The notes beneath the pieces are model-generated. The model was not told the DNA's origin. It did not search any database and saw only the letters and a program-made list of their open reading frames with translations. Both the position numbers and the translations under genes were made by a program. Positions 53,358 through 64,000 of a DNA stretch of 64,000 bases are shown in pieces (the stretch's first letter is position 1; every line of letters starts with the position of its first letter). Source of the stretch: Trochalopteron elliotii (lineage: Eukaryota; Chordata; Aves; Passeriformes; Leiothrichidae). The stretch spans positions 10,069,601 through 10,133,600 of the forward strand of contig JANPWX010000054.1 in assembly GCA_024734555.1 (NCBI GenBank). The letters run 5' to 3'.

Positions 53358-55084
53358 GTAAAAGTTAGAAATACATCGAAAACCATTCATTAAAAACTTG
53401 AACAGAAATATTTATGATATTTAATTAATATTTATAATCAAACTTGCATGTGAAAATTTGTGAGAAGAAGGTTAATGTGATAGCCAGTGGTCCAAGATCC
53501 AATTTCTAAAATGTGTTCAAGCTAAAAAATTTGTGGAAATACTGTTGGTAAGGTTTCAGTTACAAGGACTCTTCTCAGTGGTGGGCAGGTCGTTGTGAGT
53601 CTCCATTAGAACAGGCAGTAAAACACAAGTTTGCTTTATATTTTCCAATTTATCATTTGGTGTACAAATATAATACCATACACAATCATTATGCTCATCA
53701 ACATTTACCTTTCCCTTCAGAGCTATTTTAAATGTCAGGATGGGGAAGGCCATTTAGCTAGGCCTTTCTTTTCAAAACTGTTGATTATGTAAGGCTAAAA
53801 GGCTATTTTCTACTGTAAATATTGATGTCTGCATTAAATGGCTCTGCTCTTTGTAGTCTCTGTTTTAAAAAACATCAATTCTGTTTGTAGCTGCAGATGC
53901 AATAACTGACTGTCATAGAGGCTGCCTGGACAGTAAGATGCTAGCTCTGATTTTCAGTACTGCTATGTACTTGAGTAAATTGTGCAATCCTGTGTCTCTG
54001 TTTGTTTCTATCAATTAATTTGTTGCACTTCTGGAGGTTTTTTGTCGCCTTCTTTCTAGATTTTGCTAGCTTAAACCCATGGCTTCTTGTGGGAGAAATG
54101 GGCATGATACAAACATGATGAAAATACCAGCTTTAATCTTCCTAAGCAGTGATTTTCCTTTCTGAAATTGAGACTTAGACATCTTCTTTGATCAGAAATG
54201 TGTTGTAAAATCCAATTAAATATATAAACTAATTGTGGGAGAATTTGTGTCATGACTTCTATGTACAGTAATAAAAATGACAGACAACATATCTTACAAA
54301 AATGGCAAAATAGAGAGTGCAGGTTTAAATTAAGATCATCTGACGTTTCCAGGCAATATTTATGGTATAACAGCTGTCTTGCTGCTGTTAAGTGACATCA
54401 CAGGTGCTCTGGTACAGACAGGCTTGAAATGAATTATCTAGTGAGGTTTTGGGCTGTTGTCGAGGAGTTTTCCCTGGCAAATGAACAGCACATGGGAGAC
54501 TATTAAGGCATGGAGTAAGAGAATTTATCTTTTTTTGAAGGGAAATTTGTCTCAAGACATATCTGTTGAAATGATGAGAGAGGATATTTACAGCAGTATC
54601 ATCAGAAGAGGATGTAACAGTGGGTTAGGAGCAAGGCAGTGCATCCAAAGTGAGATACAGCTCTTCAGACACAGAAAAGATGGAGTATTAAATATATCCA
54701 CTTCCTTAAAAGGGAATGACATGATTTAGGCATGATCTGTTTTCGTTAAGTTCAGTGGGATAATTTAAAGGTATTTTTTGGATCATGCCCTTGAGTAATG
54801 TCAAGGGATTGTTGGTATTCTGTGTTAGCCAAGATGAGGTCAGAAAGAAAAGGATTTAGGAATTTACCTTGAATGTAACTATTACCATTCTGGGGTTTAA
54901 CCTAAAAGCATGAGCAAGGAAATACCAGGAGATCAGACAGGTTCTGCCATGAATGAAAGTAGATTCTCAACTTTGCACCAGAGTCTGGGTTTTAGTATCA
55001 AGATAATAGTTAAAAGCCTTTCTGTATAGAGTATTGAAAAAGAAGGAAAGGGATGTGAAAGGGTATTACAGGAAAGAGGAGAGG

Positions 55085-55135
55085 ATGCACCTTTGTGTTC
55101 TGGTCTTGAAACATGAACTGCAAACAAAGGTGCAT
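55085..55135. repeat. Inverted repeat with perfect 12-bp arms
   Basis: ATGCACCTTTGT at 55085-55096 is the exact reverse complement of ACAAAGGTGCAT at 55124-55135, with a 27-nt spacer. Inside, GTTC (55097-55100) can pair with GAAC (55115-55118), extending the stem after a 5-nt bulge. A hairpin would form in USP54 intronic RNA. Confidence 0.85.
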
Positions 55136-55434
55136 GTGGATTAGCAGTACCGGTATGAGAGAAAGCACTACAGGAGAACTGGAAGATGATAGAATCTCTG
55201 GAATATATGTATTAAAAGCAGACATGGGGTCAAAGAATGTTTAGTTTTGTTGGTAAAATCCTTGTTTTTAATGTCTTGGAGTGTGTAGTGTGCTGTTATA
55301 AACTTGGAAATGACAGGTGGTGTGGCAGAATTCACAAATTCTATGCCTGCAACCATATGTTTATTTTTTAAATAAAGCAGCTTTTGAAAAATTTGCTGCT
55401 CTCTCTTTTCGCTCTCAAATATCTGCAAAGATTT

Positions 55435-55454
55435 TGTGTGTGTGTGTGTGTGTG
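55435..55454 (+). repeat. TG dinucleotide microsatellite
   Basis: Ten uninterrupted TG units inside the USP54 intron, followed by a T/G-rich tract. Confidence 0.95.
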
Positions 55455-58400
55455 GTTTTGTTTGGTTTTTTTCTACCCGAAGTTCTTAGCAACAATGTTT
55501 CTAGCTGGGAGTTGTTACAACCCTTAATTTCTAATAAAGCAGTAATATTCCACCAAATCCTCTACTACTTTTGCACATTTTGGGAAACTTGCATCTGGTT
55601 GTGTGCAGAATTCCTAGAGCTTATAAAAATTCTCAAGAACACATAAGCAATTAAAGAATTACCTAGACAAGTATTTATGAGTATGGGCAGTAACCCAAAC
55701 TTGAAAAAGTAAATAAATTCCAACTGGATCCAAATCAAAAAGTTAGCATTAACTCTATCTGCAGTCTGTTCTTCAAGGGGGATTGCTGTGTGTCTTACCA
55801 AAATCTGTTCCAGAAACTCTCTGGGTGATATTGTGCCAAGCTTTCACTTTTATTATCTTGTGTAAAATGTTGATGTGTGTACATAAGTATTTGAAAGTTT
55901 CCCCCTCTCCCTTTTTGTGTTGTTATCAAGTCAAATACTATTTATAAAGGTGAGTTATAAGGGCTGTCACTTGACTCCAAGTGAAATTGGGGGTGCAAAC
56001 GTCCCCTCAACCCACCCAAAAAACCTCTGGGCACTAGAAACATAAGGTATCTTACTTGAATGCAGCTGAAAAGGTAGGGATATTCACAAGGAACAGCCCC
56101 AAACCATGGAGATGGTCACATTCATCTTCATATGCTTCTTAAGCAGGCAGTAGAAGGGGGGGAAAAGGGTGTTGAAGATATTTACTCGTTCTCTGCTGCC
56201 CTCTGGATCAGTGTTTTCAAGTTGCTCTATATTTTTCCTCCTGTAAAAGTCTGTCTGTCTGGTACATGTTATGTGTCAACTTCTATAAGACAAGTGGGAT
56301 TATGTGCTTGATGTGCACCTGATACTGCAAGCATCACCAAGAGCATGTTTTGTGTCCTGAGGCAGCAGGGTCATCCCCTCCTTTCTGTGCTCATCTCTTC
56401 CCCTGCCCCAGCTCTCCTTTCTGCTCTGGAAGCCTTTAACTGTTGTCCTGCCAGAGTAATGCTGGATTAGCCTCCAGGTCTTTGACATCCTCTTTTTCTT
56501 GAACCTTAGGCTTTGCTAAGATGAGGGAGAAGAAGTGGCTGGATCCAGTGGGAACACCAGAATTTGGAGCTCTATACCATGCGAAAATCTCCTGTTAGGG
56601 TCTGGGGAGAGGTAATTAGCCTTGCATGCTGTCAGGTGGATCTGCCCAAAATACTTGTCCAGACCTAGCAAGGTGGAGGCAGGACATGTTTACTCTTCAG
56701 AGCATGCTGGCATGTTCAGATTCCAGCCTGGCTGGACAATACTTGTGGGGAGGAGCCCATGTCATGTTCCCCTACTTCACTTCAGGGTCCCTTCACAGCA
56801 TACCTGACACCATCTGTGTTGTACAGAGAGGGTTCATGCTCTTCTCCTACTCCAAATGTTACTCTTCCTTTTGACTCTAGAGGAAGATAGTCTTCTCTAA
56901 GCTAAATTTAACCATGGAATAACACTGAAGAAGTTGTATTTTTTCCACATTTTCTTGGCTTGTTCCAGCTGTTTCTAGGGATTTGGATGTCATGCACAGT
57001 ACTTACTGTAAATGCTCAGTTAGCTCTCTAAATATTACTTGTAATTTCAATTATGGGATCACAGGACAGTGATGTCATACCTGATCAAATCACATTTTAT
57101 TTTTGTACCACATTGAGGACTTCCATGTCACAAATTCTTAAGGCAATTTTAAAACTTGGTGTACTACCTGACTGTGTTCATGTAGCTAGAAAATGAACCT
57201 TGAAATCTTTCCAGATATGCATTCCTTGGTTATTTGGAAGGAACCTTGCATCTAGAGCTATATAAAGGGAGAGTTTTTGCTGGAATCCCAAACACTGCTC
57301 CTTAAGATGTGGCATTATTTAAATATTTTTTTCAATACACAAACTGTCCTTACACTGTGTGGTTTGCCTGCTATAACACTGGAACAGCTTTTTGATTTAT
57401 TATTTATGCTGAAGTCTACTATGATTTGGTTTATTTTCCTTTTTTTTTTTCAGCATGACTTTGCTTTGGTGTTTATCACAGCTGGAAGAGGGTAGGAAGG
57501 GGGAAATCCGTCCACTGTACTGAGCATGCCACAGAGAGTTTGTTCTCCTTCCAGGGATTGTACTGGGAGCTCCATAGTGCCAGGATACAGGACAGAGTGT
57601 TTTTTGTAGGTCACAAAGAAGAATGTTCTATTGATTGATAAATTCTAATAGGGCTGGTCTTTTCTGTTGTTTTGTCATGTGCAACAAAAGCAGGAAGAAT
57701 GTGAATTTTCTGTGTAGAAATGGTGTTGTTGTTTAAGATGAAAATGGAGAGCAGTAGGGGTTTACAGCGCTTTAAAAAAGTGGAATGACTATAGTTGGTT
57801 CTGAAAAGCCACTTGCATGAAATTGACTGATTTATTATGAAATGTTCATCATGTGATTGAGACTATAATAGGTTGGTTGCAAAGATTTCATCCTCTTGTT
57901 CTATGCTTTTTTTCAAATGACAGTAGTATTTCAGGATAAAGCAGTACTCAAAATACATAAAATAATTACTTTTATTTTTTGAACTTTTTTCTTCAGTTGG
58001 CACTTGCAATTAACTGCCTGCCAAATAAACTAGCAGCAAGTACAGTTTCCTGAGTTAATAAATGGCAATTACAGCTTCCAAATAACAATTGGCTGTTTTA
58101 ATCTTGATCAAACAGTTAATGAATTGTTACCTAGTAGATGTGCACATTCTGTGATTTGAATTTCTTTCCCTGCCGCCTTCAAAAACAACACTTGTGGAAA
58201 GTATTATTTTCACTTGATTTTGGTAGTAGCCAGGAGGGCCTAACTTGACAGAGTCTGTACTGGGGACCAGATCTTAATATTCAGGGTACAGTGTGAATAC
58301 AAATGGAAGAGACATAAAAAAAGAGGAATAAATGGAAATCTTGTTATTGTTATCAGACTTGGAGGTTTGAAAAGAGATCAAAAGACACAAAACCAAATAG

Positions 58401-61400
58401 ACATAGAATTTGTTGTAGCCTTTAAGGTGAATATAGCATGAGGAAATGTGGGGAGGAAATGTGAGCTAGTGGAAATACTGTGGGTGGAGGCTGATGTGTT
58501 TGGATAGGAGAGAAGTGATTTTTAGCAGCCATTTGAAACAGGTTGTTGTACTGAGTACAAGAGTTTACTGGGAGAGTGTGGTGTTCTGAATGAGAGATTA
58601 GGTACTGTGAGCAAGGAAAAAAGGTCCACTGAATTGAACAGGGTAAGAAGGGCATGCTATTGAAATGGAGAGAAAGCTTAAAAAAATTATGCAAACAAAA
58701 ATCCTATCACCAAAACTCAGAAACAATTGATTAGTGTAGGGAATACTGAGGCATTTGACGGGAATGTGTTTTGTTCTTTGAAACCCATACCACTAGAGCT
58801 GCAGTGATATTTCTATACAGAAGAAACTTCTGTGTAATTCTGGGAGGAAATAGTTCTCAGAAAACTGCCAAGGACACAACTCAAAATTACAGTGCATGAA
58901 CACTGTTCTGATTCAGTAGCTGTTCCCTATTGTCTTCACCCATCAATTTATTCTTATGTCAGCCTACTTTTGCATGCTTGATTAAAAAGTCACATGTGAA
59001 TGTATATCAAGCTTGGTTTGTTTCATCAGGATGGTTAGTTACATGCTGCGGATGTCAGTTTATCCCAAATAAATGGAATACTTATTTCCTAGAGAGGAAG
59101 TTGATTCCAAACACTATTAAAGATAATTGGGAGCAGATCTTGTAAATTATGGGGGGAGGGTTCACTGTTACTGCAACTTTCAAATCTTTAAAAGAACTCC
59201 CAAGAATGCGTGTCAATCCCATGAGTTACCTGAAAGAATACTTGCTATCTTTATTCTCTATTATTCTTTATTTAAACCAGGTGAAAAAAACTTGGTTTAT
59301 GATCATGCATGTAAATTTTAGTGTTCTGAAATACCTTCAAGGTTTCTTGAAGGGTTGCGTGATAAATGTAGCTTGTCTCAAAACTTAGATTGTTTTCCTT
59401 TATTTGGTATTTGATCAATATACATATAGAGAATTCATATTGATCCCCACACCCACACTTCCCAAAGTGGAGGACATTGTTTTGGAAGCCCACTGACTCT
59501 GCCAGGTTTTGTTCTGATGTGTGTCAGAGGCCCAGCTGTGTAGTAGTAGAAAGAATATGAAGCCTTCAGTTAAAAAACTATGAAAAATCCTTCTGAATAG
59601 TAAAAAACAAAGTGATACCCTCCAACTGATTGTTTGAGATGGTTAAGGAAGTTCAAGGTTTGGACCCATCTGAAAGCAAGCTGGTGAAAGATGTAATTGG
59701 AATTATCTTAGTATTTGGGGAAGGACTATATGCAGCTAGATGGTCTTTGTGAATTTATTGGTCTTAAAGAACACATGCACTTCCTAATTCTATTCTCTGC
59801 TACCCTTTCCAGACTTCTGAAGACATGTAGGGAAGGAGATGTGAAGGGAGATGGGCTTCTTTTCTCTATAGACCTCTGATAGGAATGCAGTTTAACCAGA
59901 ACATAGACTTCCTATCTGAAAAATCCCTTGCTCATACTGTTCTGTCTTATACTGTAGACTGACCAATGTGCCATGTCCTTAGTGTAGAAATCAAAATACT
60001 GCTATTAATATAGTATTAGTAATTCTTAGATTTTATGTTAAGCTAATTCTTTTTTTGTTCTGTATCCTTGATTTTAGTTACTGCGAACAGGTAAAATATA
60101 AGAAATTTCACATTTTTTCACATTTTCATGGGGCTTTCAGCAGTCTCCTTTCATATCGTTGCCACTGTTAGGAACATGCTCCTTTGTGTTGGAATGTAGC
60201 CATTGAAAGAGATCATTGGTGCAGTGAGTACACTGGTGGGATTTCCACCATCTTCAGTTTCAGAATAAATTGAAGAGTTTTTGGAGGAGAACGAAGTTTG
60301 TATGTTTCATATATGAAGTTGCCATGTTCCATAAACCCTTGGAAGAAGGGGGCCGTGAGAACTCCTGGGGCAGAGGCAGGAGTGCTTTCCTGGTCTGCAC
60401 CAAACTGCCTTTCATACCTGTGTAGGAGCCAATGTTTGAGCAATTAACAGGATCGCTCACAGGCAAAACCTTAAATTAGGGAGGGAGATATGACTTAGAT
60501 AATGTAAAGTGATGAAATTGCAGGAAATGCCACACCTGTCCATCTAAGGTTGAGAGACAAGAAAGACTTGTTCTGAAGGGGAGCAGAGAACCTATCTTGA
60601 AAAAGAAAGGGGAATCAATCCCAACAGCCCCATCTCCCACCCAAAACCTCAACCCAACCCCCTGACTGAAACCTAAGAAAAACTCAATTCCCCTGTGTTC
60701 TAACTGCTTTTGACTCCATTTGAGGTGCTTTGGGGACTTCCTACAAGCACTGGATTCCAACGTGCTCTAAACTGCACTGTGCAATGACGTAATAAGGTTT
60801 GATCTTTATTAGATTAAAATGCACAATTACTCACTGGTTTTAAGATTTTTTTTTTCTCTTGTAATCTAAATAAGACTATATACCATAGTGTGCCATGTCA
60901 TTACAAATCTGAGGAAGCATTCTTCTGTGTAATATTGGGATCTGTTACATCCTGATTTTTGCATTCTTCACAGAATTGACATTGCTTAATTTTTTTTTTT
61001 TCATGGTAAGTATACTGTTTTTTTAAAGACGGAAGTTTAAAAGAAGAGTTTCCTTGTTTGCTTCTCTTTTTACCTAATTTAGAGCCTGCATTGTTTCTCA
61101 CCCCTCAGGAGTGCAAAGCTATTTCAGGGCTCTCATTGAAGCAAACCAGGTCCTGCCCATCAGCTCAAGGCAGTGAGGTTGTGGACTGGTTGCTAGACAA
61201 GTGGCTCAGATCTATGAAGTGAGATCGAATAAACAAAATAAAGACATTTCTGAAGCACAGTTGTGAATATTTTGAAGTGCTCTTAAATTATTTAATGTAA
61301 AATGTGAAGCACGATGGAGTTATGCTTCACTGCCTTTTTTTTTTTTTTTTGAGGTCACTGAAATGAGAAAATTCACTAATGAAACATGAAACTTGCTCAG

Positions 61401-63195
61401 TTATCAGAGTGACAGAAATGGCGATCAAGTTTAAGTGCAGAGACATTGTCATTCTTTCTGTTTTATGTCTGTATATATGAAAGATAGCTGAGGAGAGGTA
61501 TTGTCTGTAGTTCATGCAGTATGATACTGCCTCACTTTCTCTTCATTACCCTTTTCTCATGATTCTGTGATACTCTAATAAAGGCAATAGAAGAGCTGTG
61601 GGCTTCAGCACAATGGGCTGTTATCCATGACTGAGCATCTTGAGGACCACCAAAATAAAAGTTGCAGTAAAGAGAGATAGGCATGTTACATCTATGTTAG
61701 ACCATGTCAACACTATAAATTGTACCATTCCTATGGGCAGAAATGGCAGGGACATGGAGGGTGGTTGGCTGCCTGTGCAGTGACAGCTGTGCTCTGCAGT
61801 TTTTCCAGCTTCCTCAAAACAGACAAGATTGTACCATTTGGCAAACCTCCCAGCTTACCTTCTCATTTCCTGATAAGAAACAAGTAAAAATAGTTAAAGG
61901 AGAGAAAGATTTAGATTATTTCCAATTAGGGTAAATCCTAAGTATGTTGGGGAGAAGGTTTCTGTAATAAAAGGAAGAAATGCTACTTGAACTGTGAATC
62001 ACTGCAGATTAGTATAGATTTAAAAGAAAAACAAACAGGCAAACCAGTTTGATTTTCTCCTCATTTTACTAAGTTTAGAAGGCAGAAAAGCAAACTGGTT
62101 CACAATTGAAGGTGATCCCTTTTTCCTCTCATGCAATATGAATTGAGCTTTTCCACGGTCTTTAGAGAAATTGTGAGGGAAGTTTTATAGGAAAAGACAA
62201 GCAGAATTTTGAGATTGACACTGATGAAGATAGTTGCTTGTCATATGAAATGAGGTAGAAAGTAGAGCACAGTGGTGATAGAGAGTTGTCTTGTATTAAA
62301 ATAAGGGCTAGAGGTTTTTTACTTAGTCTGAGGATCTTGCATACAGAATTATGGTCCTGTTTTTGTAGGAAGGGTGCAGTGAAAGTTAATTGTGCAGATG
62401 ATGTTTTGGGTATTTCACACACATGTGCACAGAAGCACACAAAATAAATGTGGGCATTTAATCAGTTGGGGAATATGTATGGACTTCCATGCATATAACC
62501 CACACTTCAGACAATAATATGTCTCTTTAGAACTGCTCATCCTTGCAAATGGTTGTTACCCAGGTGATGTGTGAGTTACAGTTATGAAAATTCAGGTTTT
62601 TGGAAGCAAGCAAACAGCTGGCTGTACATAGGAACTGCCATTCCTATTCATGTCATGCCTTTTCCTTCCTGCATGCTGATACAAAAATCATCTAATTCTT
62701 ACCCACTTGGACTTGTGAAAGGTAAATTTCATAAAGTGTGCAAGTATCAAGTTGAAGCTGTTTAAGGGCTAGAGATGTTTGGAAGGAGTTGCTTAAAAGA
62801 GGAAACGAGGTGGCATGGGTAAGCTGGAAGTGAGAAAGTTAAATGGAGAGGGAGAGATGGGAATAGAAAGTATAGAAGTTTTTGTGTTCATTGTATTTGT
62901 TTCAGGAATCAGATTTGGAGAAAGAAAAATAGGTCCAGGGGAGATTGACACTGAGGGAAATCTCCTCCTGAAGTCCTAACCCTCCCTTGTATATGTGAAA
63001 AGAGGAAATACACAAAGGGGCATATAATTTCAAAGGAGGAACTTTCAGGATTTTCTCTTGTTTGGATCCTGAAACACACAGATACTTGTACAGTACACAG
63101 ACTACAAGTTAAATGTTTGCTGTTTGTTTTCAGATCAATTGAGTCATATTTTGAAAAATACAGTAACTTAACTATCTTTTTGGGTTTTTTGCTAG

Positions 63196-63330
63196 GGTAT
63201 ATTCAACCAGTTTCAGTGTAGCAGTGAGAAAGTGCTGCCTTCTGATGCCTTGCGCACTGCTCTTGCAAAGACATTTCAGGATGAGCAACGCTTCCAGCTG
63301 GGCATCATGGATGATGCTGCTGAATGTTTT
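63196..63330 (+). CDS. USP54: USP54 coding exon 3 (residues 81-125)
   Basis: One hundred and thirty-five bases encode 45 residues. The segment begins [17 protein letters not shown] and ends [15 protein letters not shown], the conserved stretch of the USP catalytic core that leads into the ENLL-type helix of the next exon. [15 protein letters not shown] is the USP53/USP54 version of the QQDAQEF block of active USPs. The borders are gctag|GGTATA and TGTTTT|gtgagt, phase 0 on both sides. The following exon lies beyond the window, so the protein is cut at about residue 125, and USP54 proteins are far longer (well over 1000 residues in other vertebrates). The frame is intact. Confidence 0.96.
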
Positions 63331-64000
63331 GTGAGTATAACTGAAAGATGATTTGACAGGCAGAGATGTGGCCTACCACTATCCAGTCTTCCCTGATTTT
63401 TTTTCCCCCTTAATTTTTTTTCCCCTCTTATTTTTCCTTTCCCCAAATTGCAACAGACCTTGCAGTCTGGCCTGGAAAAGTGCACGGAGAGATCCACAGA
63501 CTAATGATTTGGAAATGGTAATATCATCAGTAACTGGTTTTGCAGTTTCTTTTGCATGCGTGCTGCTTGCCCTCTCCAGTGTGCTTTAGATGTGAATTAT
63601 GAAAAAATTCAGGATTCTAGTTTTAAGGATCACCTCAAAAGGGTGAAAGGACATTTTATTTGCCCGTTACGCTGAAGTTGCATTTTTACAGGAAAACTTT
63701 TCATGGGAAATTGTACAGTTTTAGAGCTGTTTTGACAAATAATTAATCTTGACCTATTTATTGCAGGCCTATAACCCAGGCAGCTAGTAGTGTTAGTGAG
63801 AAATCTTCTGGAAGAGTTGTCAAGAGATTTCTGGCACCCACAGATTAATGTTGGGAACAGTGGGAGGAGAGAAGGTCTTGAGACAAGAACTCCTGGGAAC
63901 TTTAAAACAGATGTAGTTGTATGAATTAATATCTAGAAAATGTTCAGTCCTTTTGTTTCATACAGAATTTAGTCTGCCTCTTTATTAGTTCTCCCCCTTT
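63331..64000 (+). other. USP54: USP54 intron 3 (partial, runs off the window)
   Basis: Begins with the consensus donor gtgagt. No acceptor followed by the expected next catalytic-domain exon occurs before the window ends. Confidence 0.85.

Larger units (their letters stand above)
53358..63195 (+). other. USP54: USP54 intron between coding exons 2 and 3
   Basis: A GT-AG intron of 9838 nt in phase 0, from gtaaaa to ttttttgctag. It contains a TG microsatellite (55435-55454), a 12-bp-arm inverted repeat (55085-55135), several T runs (for example 61337-61352) and purine-rich stretches at 58260-58680 and 62760-62960. No further exon of this gene is expected between residues 80 and 81, and none was found. 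Confidence 0.93.

Noticed and set aside
53142..53393. An 83-codon frame containing USP54 exon 2
   Set aside because: Only the internal 53265-53357 part is coding. The flanks are intron reads around clear AG and GT borders.
54430..55250. Purine-rich stretch considered as an LTR or solo LTR
   Set aside because: No TG...CA ends, polyadenylation-signal arrangement or flanking duplication could be shown.
1..64000. Prokaryote-type features (operons, CRISPR, integrons, phage) and a novel multi-gene system
   Set aside because: The window is vertebrate nuclear DNA with one spliced gene. No array, cassette or gene cluster of that kind is visible.

Overview
This is a window of vertebrate nuclear genome. 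It is AT-rich, almost entirely non-coding, and contains spliced exons with consensus GT/AG borders. It carries two old CR1-type LINE fragments and MIR-like remnants. That combination, with compact introns, fits a bird or another sauropsid; I infer the clade from the repeats and cannot name the species.

The only gene I can identify securely is USP54 (ubiquitin-specific peptidase 54), on the + strand. Its first three coding exons lie at 50512-50658, 53265-53357 and 63196-63330. They encode residues 1-49, 50-80 and 81-125, join in one frame with every intron in phase 0, and cover the start of the USP/UCH catalytic domain, including the cysteine box. The rest of the gene lies beyond the right edge. 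The start ATG is fixed by an in-frame TGA only 9 nt upstream.

The left part holds two CpG islands, and each is interrupted by an assembly gap of Ns. The first (about 3660-4190) has the hallmarks of a housekeeping promoter firing on the + strand: a perfect TCTCGCGAGA element, a second near-copy 20 bp upstream, and an oriented YY1-type AAGATGGCGGC motif. The second (about 25655-26335) has good splice-donor candidates on both sides and could be an alternative promoter. I infer that one or both start USP54 transcripts, which would make most of 4.2-50.5 kb 5' intron, but the sequence alone does not prove this.

Between the landmarks are long stretches of ordinary intronic or intergenic DNA with simple repeats. 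A few places have local open reading frames or GC-rich bumps that I could not assign. I found no RNA genes, CRISPR arrays, intact mobile elements or any sign of a novel multi-gene system.
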